64,000 nt of DNA from Alphaproteobacteria bacterium (GTDB lineage Bacteria; Pseudomonadota; Alphaproteobacteria; Rhizobiales; Xanthobacteraceae). The notes under the pieces are model-generated. The model had not been told where the DNA came from, did no database searches, and saw nothing but the letters and a program-made list of their open reading frames with translations. The translations under genes were made by a program, and so were the position numbers. This document shows, piece by piece, positions 52,089-60,658 of the stretch. The DNA is taken from NCBI GenBank assembly GCA_005884765.1, contig VAZV01000155.1, positions 1 to 64,000 on the forward strand, in the 5' to 3' direction. Position 1 is the stretch's first letter. Each line of letters opens with the position of its first letter.

Positions 52089-52706
52089 CTATTTGCGGAC
52101 TGCTGAGCCAGCACGCGGCGCAAGCCCCGCGAGCACAAAATCGATCATCTGATCGAGCGAGGGTCCCGGCTTGTTGGCGCATTGCGCGATCATCTGCGGA
52201 TGAAAGAACCGCATCATCCCGGTGCAGACGCACATCGCCGCCAGCGGCACGTCGTCGGCCTCGAATTCGCCCGTCGCGACGCCCTGCGCGATGACGCCCC
52301 CAATCGTCTCGGTGATGGTCTGCATATGGGCGACGCAGACTTCCCAGCTTTCCTCCATGGCGATCTCGACCATCTCATGAAGCTTGGAATCGCCGATATA
52401 GCGCTCCGAGTTCATACGGTTGATCGTGGTCATGAGTTCGCGCAGGCGGGCGGCCGCAGGGCCGGGCCGAGTGGCGATTTCTTGCGCCACCTCCTCGACC
52501 CCGCCCATCAGGGTGCGCGCGACACCCTCGTGGATCGCCTTCTTCGAATCGAAAAAGCGATACACGTTGGCTGGGCTCATGCGCAGCTCTTTGGCGATGT
52601 CGGCGACCGTGGTCTTCTGGTAGCCGATCTGGCGGAACAGACGCTCCGCCACCACCAGGATCCGCTCCCGCGTGTCCGTTTCGACATGTTCCGAAATCAG
52701 CGTCAT
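52089..52706 (-). CDS. TetR-family regulator, third gene of the RND operon
   Basis: This 205-residue protein has an N-terminal helix-turn-helix: RERILVVAERLFRQIGYQKT, VADIAKELRMSPANVYRFFD and SKKAIHEGVARTLM. The ligand-binding half is typical. It lies 18 bp after the RND pump gene on the same strand, so it probably controls its own operon (pump, adaptor) and senses an exported compound. The long name-giving linker sequence is absent. The stop is at 52089. Confidence 0.88.
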   Translation of the reverse strand: MTLISEHVETDTRERILVVAERLFRQIGYQKTTVADIAKELRMSPANVYRFFDSKKAIHEGVARTLMGGVEEVAQEIATRPGPAAARLRELMTTINRMNSERYIGDSKLHEMVEIAMEESWEVCVAHMQTITETIGGVIAQGVATGEFEADDVPLAAMCVCTGMMRFFHPQMIAQCANKPGPSLDQMIDFVLAGLAPRAGSAVRK

Positions 52707-52724
52707 GACCTACTCAATGTTCAA

Positions 52725-55700
52725 TTATTCCGCAGCTTCAGCAAGCGGAAATGCGGGCTCTTGATGCTGCGGCGCCGCAACGACCTGTTGGCTCGCGCCG
52801 CTTTCCTCGAGGCTCTTGCGGAACCAGAGGGCGTAGAGCCCCGGCAGGTACAGCAAGGTCAGGAAGGTTGCAACAAACAAACCACCCATGATGGTGATCG
52901 CCATCGGCCCCCAGAACGCCGAGCGCGACAGCGGGATCATCGCAAGGATAGCCGCAAGCGCGGTCAGCACCACCGGGCGGGCACGCCGAACGGTGGCCTC
53001 CACGATCGCCTCCTTGCGGGTCAAGCCATGGGAGACGTCGCTCTCGATCTGGTCCACCAAAATCACCGCGTTGCGCATGATCATGCCGGCCAGCGCGATC
53101 AGTCCTAACAGCGCCACGAAGCCGAACGGCTGGCTCGCGACGTTGAGGCCAAGCGAGGCCCCGACAATGCCGAGCGGCGCCGTCAGGAACACCAGGAACA
53201 GCCGCGAGAAGCTCTGCAACTGGATCATCAACAGCGTCAGCATCACGATGACCATCAGCGGAAACAGCACGAAGATCGAAGCATTGCCCTTGGCGGATTC
53301 CTCGAACGCGCCGCCCGCCTCGATCCGGTAGGCCGGCTCGAGGTGATTGCGGATCTCCTGCAGCTTGGGCGAGATCTGGTTGGTGACATCGGGCGCCTGC
53401 ACGCCGTCGACGACGTCGCCGCGCACCGTGATCGCCATGTCGCGATTGCGCCGCCAGATGATCGGCTCCTCGTGGGAGTATTCGATCTTGGCGATCTGCT
53501 GCAGCGGCACCGCGACGCCGTTACGCGAGGTGATGGTGAGATCGCCGACCCGGGCGAGATCGAGCCGCTCGGACGGCACCGCGCGGGCGACCACGCCGAC
53601 TTTCTCGACACCGTCGCGGATCGTCGTCACCGGCGCACCCGAGATCAGCATCGCGAGCGCCTGCGAGACGTCCTGCGGGGTCAAGCCGAGCGCCCGGGCG
53701 CGATCCTGATCGACCACGAGCTTGAGATAGGGCGACTGCTCGTTCCAGTCGAGCTGCGGATCCTTGACGTTCGGGTTCTCTTTGACCACGTCGCGCACCT
53801 TGTAGGCGATCTCGCGGACTGTTTTGGGATCGGGGCCGATGACGCGGAACTGCACGGGGAAGCCGACCGGCGGGCCGAAGTTGAAGCGGTCGACGCGCAC
53901 GCGGGCTTCGCTCAGCGTGCCGCCAGCGGCCGCATTCTCGATTTTAGACTTGATCCGCTCGCGCGCCTCGACGTCCTTGGCGACGATCACGATCTCGGCG
54001 AAAGCCTCATTCGGCAGCTGCGGGTTGAGCCCGAGCCAGAACCGCGGCGAGCCTTGGCCAACGTAAGACGTGTAGGTCGCAATATCCTTGTCGCCCTTCA
54101 AGAGCTCTTCCGCCTTCTTCACGGATTTCTCGGTGACGTTGAAGGCGGTGCCTTCGGGCAGCCGCAGTTGCAGGAACAATTCGGGACGCTCCGACAGCGG
54201 GAAGAACTGCTGCTGCACGTGACCAAAGGCCACGATCGAGGCAATGAAAACACCAACCGTCGCCAGCACCACCTTGACCCGGTGGTCGACGCACCACCGG
54301 ATCATCGCCCGCAGCGTGCGATACATGCGCGTCTCATAGACCGCGTGGGGATCGTGGTTGTGGCTGACCTTGATGTTCGGCAACAGCTTGACGCCGATAT
54401 AGGGCGTGAAGATCACCGCCACGAACCAGGATGCGACCAGCGCGATCGCCACGATCCAGAAAATGCCGCCGGCATATTCGCCGACCGCGGAATTGGCAAA
54501 GCCGATCGGCAAGAAGCCGGCCGCCGTGACCAGCGTTCCCGTCAGCATCGGAAACGCGGTGGATTCCCAAGCAAAGGACGCCGCACGGACGCGGTCCCAG
54601 CCCTGCTCCATCTTCACCACCATCATCTCGACCGCGATGATGGCGTCATCGACCAACAGACCCAGCGCTATGATCAGCGCGCCCAGCGTGATGCGGTGCA
54701 GGTCGAGCGACATCGTGTTCATGACGATGAAGACGATCGCGAGCACCAACGGCACCGAGGCCGCCACCACGATGCCGGTGCGCCAGCCCAGCGCCACGAA
54801 CGAGACGAACAGCACGATTGCGAGCGCCTCGATAAAGGAATGCACGAACTCGCCGACGGCGTGCTCGACCACCTTCGGCTGATCGGCGATCAGATCGACA
54901 TTGACGCCCTGCGGCACCGCCTTCATGAATTCGGCGGTCGCGTTCGCGACGTCCTTGCCGAGTTCGAGGATATTGGCGCCCTTGGCGGTGACGACGCCGA
55001 TGCCGAGCGCGGGCTTGCCTTCCTGACGCACTACAAAACTGGGCGGATCGACGAAGCCGTGGGTGATGCTCGCGATATCGCCGAGCCGGAACACCCGGCC
55101 GTTGCTTTCAACCGGAGTCTCGGCCACCGCCTTGACGCCGTCGAGCGCGCCGGTGACGCGCAGCGGCACGCGCTGCGAGGAGGTCTCGACCGTGCCGGCC
55201 GGCACGACGTTGTTCTGCTTGGCGAGCGAATCGAACAGCGCCTGCGGCGTGATGCCCAGCGTCGCGAGCTTGGCATGCGAGAATTCGACGAAGATGCGTT
55301 CGTCCTGGGTGCCGTAGAGATCGACCTTGGTGACGCCGGGCACCTTCAACAGCCGCTGGCGCAGACCTTCGGCGGCCTTCTTCAATTGCGCATAGTCGGC
55401 GCCGTCGCCGGTCATCATGTAAAGGATTGAATCGACGTCGGAGAATTCATCGTTGACGACCGGGCCGAGCAGCCCCGCCGGCAGTTCGCCCTGGACGTCG
55501 ACCAGCTTCTTGCGCAACAGGTAAAACAGATACGGCACCTCCTTTGGCGGCGTCGAGTCGCGGAACGTGACCTGCATCGCCGTGAATCCCGGCTTGGAAT
55601 AGGTCTGCACCTTCTCGAAATAAGGCAGCTCCTGCAGCTTCTTCTCGATGGGGTCGGCGACCTGCATCTGCATTTCGCCCGCGGTCGCGCCCGGCCACAT

Positions 55701-55856
55701 CGCCGAGACGTTCACCACCTTGACCGTGAAGAAGGGATCTTCGGCACGGCCAAGCTTCTGATAGGAGAAGAAGCCTGCGACGCCGAGCGCGATCATCAGG
55801 AACAGAATGAGCGTGGGATGGCTGACCGCCCAGCCCGAGAGATTGAAGCGCTTCAT
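52725..55856 (-). CDS. RND-family efflux pump, inner-membrane subunit (AcrB/MdtBC-like)
   Basis: This 1043-residue transporter has 12 predicted helices and two large periplasmic loops, normal for HAE1-type RND pumps. It has the N-terminal helix LSGWAVSHPTLILFLMIALG, the proton-relay acidic pair in LGLLVDDAIIAVEMMVVKME (Asp-Asp) and conserved GGIFWIVAIALVASWFVAVI. It forms a tripartite pump with the adaptor upstream and an outer-membrane channel encoded elsewhere. The start at 55856 (MKRFNLSG) follows GGAGGG; an upstream ATG at 55868 is in frame. The pump's substrate is unknown. Confidence 0.92.
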   Translation of the reverse strand: MKRFNLSGWAVSHPTLILFLMIALGVAGFFSYQKLGRAEDPFFTVKVVNVSAMWPGATAGEMQMQVADPIEKKLQELPYFEKVQTYSKPGFTAMQVTFRDSTPPKEVPYLFYLLRKKLVDVQGELPAGLLGPVVNDEFSDVDSILYMMTGDGADYAQLKKAAEGLRQRLLKVPGVTKVDLYGTQDERIFVEFSHAKLATLGITPQALFDSLAKQNNVVPAGTVETSSQRVPLRVTGALDGVKAVAETPVESNGRVFRLGDIASITHGFVDPPSFVVRQEGKPALGIGVVTAKGANILELGKDVANATAEFMKAVPQGVNVDLIADQPKVVEHAVGEFVHSFIEALAIVLFVSFVALGWRTGIVVAASVPLVLAIVFIVMNTMSLDLHRITLGALIIALGLLVDDAIIAVEMMVVKMEQGWDRVRAASFAWESTAFPMLTGTLVTAAGFLPIGFANSAVGEYAGGIFWIVAIALVASWFVAVIFTPYIGVKLLPNIKVSHNHDPHAVYETRMYRTLRAMIRWCVDHRVKVVLATVGVFIASIVAFGHVQQQFFPLSERPELFLQLRLPEGTAFNVTEKSVKKAEELLKGDKDIATYTSYVGQGSPRFWLGLNPQLPNEAFAEIVIVAKDVEARERIKSKIENAAAGGTLSEARVRVDRFNFGPPVGFPVQFRVIGPDPKTVREIAYKVRDVVKENPNVKDPQLDWNEQSPYLKLVVDQDRARALGLTPQDVSQALAMLISGAPVTTIRDGVEKVGVVARAVPSERLDLARVGDLTITSRNGVAVPLQQIAKIEYSHEEPIIWRRNRDMAITVRGDVVDGVQAPDVTNQISPKLQEIRNHLEPAYRIEAGGAFEESAKGNASIFVLFPLMVIVMLTLLMIQLQSFSRLFLVFLTAPLGIVGASLGLNVASQPFGFVALLGLIALAGMIMRNAVILVDQIESDVSHGLTRKEAIVEATVRRARPVVLTALAAILAMIPLSRSAFWGPMAITIMGGLFVATFLTLLYLPGLYALWFRKSLEESGASQQVVAAPQHQEPAFPLAEAAE

Positions 55857-55882
55857 CGAACCCTCCAAAAATGATCCCAGAC

Positions 55883-55966
55883 CGTCATTGCGAGCAAAGC
55901 GAAGAAATCCAGTTTTTACCTAACCAGTTGCTGGATTGCTTCGTCGCTTTGCTCCTCGCAATGACG
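55883..55966. repeat. Dispersed palindromic repeat (family A, copy 4)
   Basis: CGTCATTGCGAGCAAAGCGA ... AAATCCAG is mirrored by CTGGATTGCTTCGTCGC ... CTCCTCGCAATGACG. It sits between the adaptor and pump genes, inside the operon, so it is transcribed and could form a hairpin that adjusts the ratio of the two proteins. Confidence 0.88.
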
Positions 55967-55975
55967 GGGAATTCG

Positions 55976-57082
55976 TTAGAACGACAATGACGAGACCACC
56001 CGGACCTTCTGGGTCGGGTCGAGCTTCTGCACGCCGAGTGCGACAACCTTGTCGCCTTCGTCGACGCCGCCTGTGATCACGACGTCGTTGCTCTCGTAGG
56101 CCTTGATCGTAACCGGCTTCAGCGTCACATCGCCCTTGTCATCGACGATGTAGAACGACGGAGCACCGCCTTCGTTGAACAACGCCGACAACGGCAGCCG
56201 CGCAACGCGCTGGGTGGCGGGATCGGCAAGCGTTAGCGTCGCGGTCATGCCGAGCGATACACGATCGTCGGCGCCGGGCAGCGTGAATTTTGCGAGATAG
56301 GTGCGGGTTGCGGGATCGGCTGCTGGCGCGATCTCGCGCAGCTTCGCTGCATATTTCTTGTTGGGCTCCGACCACAGCGTCACGCTTGCGGTGCCCTCCT
56401 TGGCGCGTCCAAGCAGCGTTTCCGGGATCGCGACCACGGCTTCCTTTTCGCCAAAGCGCGCGACGCGGATCGCGGTCTGCCCGGCGGCCACCACCTGGCC
56501 TGGCTCAATCAGGGTGGCGGTGACGACGCCACGGCTGTCGGCAACGAGCGTCGCGTAAGACAGCGAGTTCTTGGTGAGATCGACCGAACGCTCGGCGCGA
56601 TTGAGCCGGGCTCGTGCCTCGTCGGCTGCGGCCTTGGCCTGATCCAGTTGCGCGTCCGTGGTCCAGCCCTTGACCCGCAGATCCTTGGCGCGGGTTTCAG
56701 CGGCGGCAGCCTGGGCCAGCACGCCGGTTGCGGCATGGAGTTCCGCATCGGCCTGCTCGGCCTGCAGCTTCAGGTCGACTTCGTCGAGCGTCGCGAGCGG
56801 CTGGCCAACATCGACGCTCTCGCCGACCTCGACCAAGCGTTTTGCTACCTTGCCGGGTACTCGAAAGCCCATGTCGGCCTCGATCCGCGGGCGGATGGTT
56901 CCGACGAAACTGCGCTCTGGCGACTCCGCCTCATAATGGGCCGTCGCCACCAGGACCGGGCGCGTCGGCTCGGCTTTCTGGGCCACAGAGTCGTTGCATC
57001 CGGCCAAGGCAATCGCCAAAAACGCCAGCGATATACCGACTAATGGCTTGGAATAGCTAGATAAAATGGACCGCACCAACAT
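55976..57082 (-). CDS. RND efflux periplasmic adaptor (HlyD/AcrA family)
   Basis: This 368-residue lipoprotein has a lipobox (AFLAIALAGC, Cys near residue 29). It contains the biotinyl-lipoyl part FRVPGKVAKRLVEVGESVDV with GQPLATLDEVDLKLQ, a helical hairpin (VLAQAAAAETRAKDLRVKGW ... ARLNRAERSVDLTKNSL), and the beta-barrel with VVTATLIEPGQVVAAGQTAI. It links the RND pump to an outer-membrane channel. First gene of the leftward operon; the start at 57082 is chosen at the signal-like MLVRSILSSYS. The promoter must lie at 57083-57153. Confidence 0.9.
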   Translation of the reverse strand: MLVRSILSSYSKPLVGISLAFLAIALAGCNDSVAQKAEPTRPVLVATAHYEAESPERSFVGTIRPRIEADMGFRVPGKVAKRLVEVGESVDVGQPLATLDEVDLKLQAEQADAELHAATGVLAQAAAAETRAKDLRVKGWTTDAQLDQAKAAADEARARLNRAERSVDLTKNSLSYATLVADSRGVVTATLIEPGQVVAAGQTAIRVARFGEKEAVVAIPETLLGRAKEGTASVTLWSEPNKKYAAKLREIAPAADPATRTYLAKFTLPGADDRVSLGMTATLTLADPATQRVARLPLSALFNEGGAPSFYIVDDKGDVTLKPVTIKAYESNDVVITGGVDEGDKVVALGVQKLDPTQKVRVVSSLSF

Positions 57083-57153
57083 CAGACACTCCCTCGGCTG
57101 AACGTGAGACGAGTGTCGACTGTTCACTGATGAATGTCAATAATCATCATCAA

Positions 57154-57547
57154 TCATGATTTCGTGAACGTTACGAATCTGGCCGCGCGGCCGGATCCCG
57201 CCGTGCGGAACACGATTGCCGCAAACAACGCCATGCCGAGCAGCACCGTGAGCGCGCCGGCCACCACCATGGACCCGAAGCGTTGGTGTCCGCCGAGAAT
57301 CACGCAGGCGATGCCGATCGGAAATGCAATCGCGCCGACGACGCTGACGATGGCTTGGTACGGCGCGAGCCGGCTCGCGGCGGCTTCGGGAAAGGCGCGG
57401 TAGTACAGCGCCGACAAAAACATGACGACGAAGCCGAGCAAGTTCAGATGCGCGTGCGCGGGCATCAACGTGAAATCCTGCCGGATGCCCATGAAAATGC
57501 CGAGCCCCATGCCGGCCAGCGCTGATGCGAAAAAGCGATTTGACCAT
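57154..57547 (-). pseudogene. Four-helix membrane protein, probable single-base frameshift near its start
   Basis: The main frame encodes about 115 residues with four helices (FVVMFLSALYYRAFP, AIVSVVGAIAFPIGIACVIL, MVVAGALTVLLGMALFAAIV) and the motif MGIRQDFTLMPAHAHLNLLG, seen in small membrane proteins related to haem-copper oxidase subunit I. No good start is in this frame. An ATG with strong GGAGAG at 57547 lies one frame off. Removing one T from the TTTTT at 57530-57534 gives MVKSLFASALAGMGLGIFMG and a whole number of codons (130 residues). Alternatively translation could start at the in-frame ATG at about 57502. Function unknown. Confidence 0.6.
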
Positions 57548-57593
57548 GATTTCTCTCCGAGAAATAATTTCTGAGAACGAAAGCGGCCAACAC

Positions 57594-58082
57594 TCAGTTG
57601 CCCGCGAAGTAGCGCGGCACGCGCTCCCTGTAGCGACGATAGGCATCGCCGAATTTTTGCTCGAGGTAGAGCTCCTCGCGCCGGACGACCGCGAAATGCA
57701 GGATCACGCAAGCCGGAACGATCAGGATCAGCATCCAGTCCAGCGCAAATATCAATGCGATCCCGCACAACGCGACCGACACGCCGACATAGAGCGGATT
57801 ACGGGTGCGCCGAAATACGCCGTCGGTGACCAGCGCGGTCGTCGGCCGCAACGGATTGACGTTGGTGCCATGCCGCACCAGCGCGCGATGACCGGCAGCC
57901 GCGACCGCCAGGCCCGCGACAACGATCGTCGCGCAGAGCCCGATCCGCCAGTCGAGATCGATATTTTCTACCACGCCAAGGGGCGCCAGCCATTGCAATA
58001 GGCAGGCGATCGCAAGCGCCGAATACGGGATCACCGGCGGGAAGATAATGAACTTGGCGCGATCGAGAGCAGCGTTCGTCAT
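57594..58082 (-). CDS. ICMT/PEMT-family membrane methyltransferase-like protein
   Basis: This 162-residue protein has four or five helices and the isoprenylcysteine carboxyl methyltransferase-like C-terminus: LVTDGVFRRTRNPLYVGVSV with the AdoMet-binding RNPxY, and REELYLEQKFGDAYRRYRER ending in VPRYF. Bacterial members methylate lipids or small molecules; the substrate is unknown. The start at 58082 (MTNAALDRAKF) fits the topology, although the frame extends to 58184. It is divergent from the TetR gene at 58252, with a putative operator at 58168-58182 in the shared region. Confidence 0.85.
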   Translation of the reverse strand: MTNAALDRAKFIIFPPVIPYSALAIACLLQWLAPLGVVENIDLDWRIGLCATIVVAGLAVAAAGHRALVRHGTNVNPLRPTTALVTDGVFRRTRNPLYVGVSVALCGIALIFALDWMLILIVPACVILHFAVVRREELYLEQKFGDAYRRYRERVPRYFAGN

Positions 58083-58167
58083 GATTGCTCCTGTGTTTTC
58101 AGAAAGAGAGCCATTGAGCGCCGCCAAAGACCGCTTGGCCCGGCAGCGAGAGGCAATACGTCCTATT

Positions 58168-58182
58168 GTCTCCGCTGGAGAC
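58168..58182. promoter_or_regulatory. Putative TetR operator, copy 1
   Basis: GTCTCC-GCT-GGAGAC is an inverted repeat with 6-bp arms and a 3-bp spacer, located between the ICMT-like and TetR genes (86 bp before the former, 70 bp before the latter). The same pattern recurs at 58856-58870. Its place in the divergent promoter region suits autoregulation by the TetR protein. Confidence 0.65.
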
Positions 58183-58251
58183 ATATGGGACGCTTCGCTT
58201 TGCCGTCAAGGGGTGATAAATTTTCCTGAGAAATCAGTGGGGACTGAGGAA

Positions 58252-58851
58252 ATGACAGCAAGGCCGCCGCGCCAACGCGACACGTTCCGGCATGGTAATT
58301 TGCCGGAAGCGCTGCTCGATGCGGCGCTAGTGCGGCTGGAAGCCGATGGTGTGGAGTCGATCAGCCTGCGCGAGCTTGCGAGCGATGCCGGCGTCAATCA
58401 CCGCGCGGTCTATCGGCATTTTCCGGACAAGCTGTCACTGCTGGCGCGCGTTGCCGAGCGAGGCTGGCAGCAGCTTGCGCAGCGGCTGAAGAAATCAGCC
58501 GCCCGCAAGGCGCCCGGCGAGCCGGCACTGGTCGCCGCTAGCGTCGAGTTTTTCCTGTTCGCGCGCGATCACGCGAATCTGTTTCATCTGATGGGCGGCG
58601 CGCGTATCAATACCGAAGGCGGATTTCCCGATCTTGAAGCCGCCATCATCGACGCGCTGCAGGTCTTCGCGGTGGGCTTTGCAGGCACCGGGATGGCGCC
58701 CGATATTGTGATCGAGCGCACCGCGATATTTGTCGCCGCCCTTCAGGGCGTCGTCACGCAAATCCTGCACCGGCGGCTGCATGTGGCGCCGGCCAAGGCA
58801 AAATCGTTCGTCACCGACATCTGCCGGATGCTGATCAAGGGGATCAGATAG
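58252..58851 (+). CDS. TetR/AcrR-family regulator
   Basis: This 199-residue protein has an N-terminal HTH: HGNLPEALLDAALVRLEADG, SISLRELASDAGVNHRAVYR and HFPDKLSLLARVAERGWQQL. The C-terminal TetR_C_33-like ligand domain contains FFLFARDHANLFHLMGGARI. The start at 58252 is set by GAGGA 4 bases upstream; the frame extends to 58048 without support. The divergent ICMT-like gene is a likely target through GTCTCC-N3-GGAGAC, which also occurs just after this gene's stop. Confidence 0.88.
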   Translation: MTARPPRQRDTFRHGNLPEALLDAALVRLEADGVESISLRELASDAGVNHRAVYRHFPDKLSLLARVAERGWQQLAQRLKKSAARKAPGEPALVAASVEFFLFARDHANLFHLMGGARINTEGGFPDLEAAIIDALQVFAVGFAGTGMAPDIVIERTAIFVAALQGVVTQILHRRLHVAPAKAKSFVTDICRMLIKGIR

Positions 58852-58854
58852 TCT

Positions 58855-58871
58855 GGTCTCCACTGGAGACC
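58855..58871. promoter_or_regulatory. Putative TetR operator, copy 2 (or palindromic end of tetR)
   Basis: GGTCTCCACTGGAGACC is a perfect palindrome apart from its central base. It starts four bases after the tetR stop. It shares the GTCTCC-N3-GGAGAC core with 58168-58182. An operator behind the gene would suit DNA looping or repression of antisense transcription. It could also be a weak hairpin, but no T-run follows. Confidence 0.6.
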
Positions 58872-58886
58872 CCTACCCGGCTGGGT

Positions 58887-59291
58887 CTATCGGCGCGCGC
58901 GCCGGCGCGATTTCTGCGTCTCTTTAATGCCCTTCCGCGCGGCCGCCTTTGCACCCGTTCTCGTGAGACTCCTTGCGATTTTGCCGCTTGTTTTTTTCGC
59001 CGCTGTTTTTGCTCTGCCTGCGGGAGCTTTGGCCGCCTTCTTCCTGCTCGCCCTGTTCGCGGCGCGTTTTGGCGCTCGCTTCTTTTTCGCGGGCGTATCG
59101 GTAACCGGTCGCACCATCATGGGATCGGAAACCAGGCCATCGGCGGCGAGCGGCATATAGGCTGCCGTTCGTTCCTCCACCTTCCCCGGCTGTTCCGGCC
59201 TCAATGCGTCCACGGCGGCTTTGGAAGTCGCGCCGGCGATGTTCCGTATCGTGTCGGAGATTTTCTCCAAAACCGATTTGTCCTTGTCCAT
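58887..59291 (-). CDS. Lys/Ala/Arg-rich histone H1-like protein
   Basis: This 134-residue protein has a short helical N-terminus (MDKDKSVLEKISDTIRNIAG) and a strongly basic, low-complexity C-terminal half (KKKRAPKRAANRASRKKAAK, GRAKTAAKKTSGKIARSLTR). Such H1-like tails bind DNA non-specifically in many rhizobial species. The start at 59291 (MDKDKSV) has GGGAAGGC upstream. It is not related to HU. Convergent with tetR, with copy 2 of the palindrome between. Confidence 0.78.
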   Translation of the reverse strand: MDKDKSVLEKISDTIRNIAGATSKAAVDALRPEQPGKVEERTAAYMPLAADGLVSDPMMVRPVTDTPAKKKRAPKRAANRASRKKAAKAPAGRAKTAAKKTSGKIARSLTRTGAKAAARKGIKETQKSRRRARR

Positions 59292-59372
59292 ACGGCCTTC
59301 CCGGGAAATGTTGGTCCAGACCAATCCGTGCGGAAGCCGAGGGTTCCCCGATCGCTTAAGATGAAAGCTGCC

Positions 59373-60554
59373 TCAATCCGCGAGCTGAAAGCGCTCGAAG
59401 CGATCGAGCTCCTCCTCGATACGGCGCTTCAGGTCCTTGCGTCCACCACGCGCGGCACCCCTGCCGACCCAATTCCATTTCTGCATCAGCAATTTTCGGT
59501 TTTGGCGATCAGTCTTCAGATCGATCGCCGCGACAATCTCGTCCCCAACCAACACCGGTAGCGCGAAATAGCCGAACAGGCGCTTGTCCTTCGGCACATA
59601 GGCCTCAAAACGGTGCTCGTAATCGAAGAATAGATGGGTGCGCTTGCGCTGAATGATCAGGGGATCGAACGGCGACAGAATGTGCACCAGCCCGGGGGCG
59701 TGTTCGCCTGGTTCTTGTTCTTGCGCTTCGTGCAATATTCCCGGACGCGCCCAATGCTCCTGCTTGCCTGCGCCTTCGACGGCGACCGGCACCAGCTCGT
59801 TGCGGCGAACCCTTTGCTCGATCAGGCGACGGACCGCCTTCTTGCTCGGCGCATCGAGGTGACAGACCGAGTCCAGGCTTACGACCCCCTGCGCGCGCAA
59901 GGCGCGGTCGAGCAGGTAGGCGGTGGCCTCGCTCGCCAGGGCCGGCTTCGGCGGCTTGTCCCAGCCGAAATGGCGCTCAATCAATTCATAGGTCTTGAGC
60001 ATGCCGTTGCGCTCCGAGATCGTCAGCACGCCGGTATAGAAGGCGAGCTGCAACGCGCGTTTCGACGGCTTGCGGCTCGCCCACAGATGTTGCTTCTCCG
60101 TCAACACATCATCTTCGATATCACGGATGGTCAGCGCGCCGTCGCGCCTGATCAGCCGCATCACCTTGCGCATGTCTGCCGGGCTGACCGAACGGAGCCA
60201 TCGATGGCCTTCGCGCTTGTGCAGCTTCATGGCCGGCAGGAAGAAGCGAAAGTCCTTGGCCGGCACGTAAGACAGAGCGTGCGTCCAGTATTCGAACACG
60301 CTCTTGTCGATGCTCTGCGCCTGACGCAGATCGGCGCGCCGGTAGGCCGGAATGCGGGTATAGAGAATATGGTGGTGACAGCGCTCGATGACGTTGATGG
60401 TGTCGATCTGCACATAGCCGAGATGTTCGACCGCGGCAGCGGTCGCGCCCGGGCCCTCGCCGAACGGAACCAAGGTGTCGAGCCGCTGTGCGCGTAACCA
60501 GATCCACCGGGCCTCGGCCTTGGTCAGGAGATGAGATTTATCGTCGCGGGACAT
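59373..60554 (-). CDS. YcaQ-family DNA glycosylase / winged-helix protein
   Basis: This 393-residue protein contains EHLGYVQIDTINVIERCHHH with the catalytic QxD motif (Gln-Ile-Asp), then ILYTRIPAYRRADLRQAQSI and several winged-helix units. The region EQRVRRNELVPVAVEGAGKQ is also typical. YcaQ (AlkX) in E. coli unhooks DNA interstrand cross-links and removes bulky alkyl bases. Lone gene; the start at 60554 (MSRDDKSHLLTK) is the only one with a suitable N-terminus. Confidence 0.9.
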   Translation of the reverse strand: MSRDDKSHLLTKAEARWIWLRAQRLDTLVPFGEGPGATAAAVEHLGYVQIDTINVIERCHHHILYTRIPAYRRADLRQAQSIDKSVFEYWTHALSYVPAKDFRFFLPAMKLHKREGHRWLRSVSPADMRKVMRLIRRDGALTIRDIEDDVLTEKQHLWASRKPSKRALQLAFYTGVLTISERNGMLKTYELIERHFGWDKPPKPALASEATAYLLDRALRAQGVVSLDSVCHLDAPSKKAVRRLIEQRVRRNELVPVAVEGAGKQEHWARPGILHEAQEQEPGEHAPGLVHILSPFDPLIIQRKRTHLFFDYEHRFEAYVPKDKRLFGYFALPVLVGDEIVAAIDLKTDRQNRKLLMQKWNWVGRGAARGGRKDLKRRIEEELDRFERFQLAD

Positions 60555-60604
60555 CGCTCGCTAATGTAGCGGGATTCGCCCGACAGAGGAGAGGCGCATC
60601 AAGA

Positions 60605-60631
60605 AAATGCCGCGCTGCTCGGCAGCGCGGC
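60605..60631 (-). terminator. Intrinsic terminator after the small exported protein gene
   Basis: GCCGCGCTGC-tcg-GCAGCGCGGC is a perfect 10-bp stem with a 3-base loop, followed on the minus strand by ATTTTCTT. It lies 27 bases beyond the stop at 60659. Confidence 0.85.
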
Positions 60632-60658
60632 CTGCGTCATGAGAACGTCGTGCCGGCC

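Noticed and set aside
53343..55430. 695-codon open frame antisense to the RND pump
   Set aside because: It has the typical GC-rich shadow composition, no recognisable domains and no good start.
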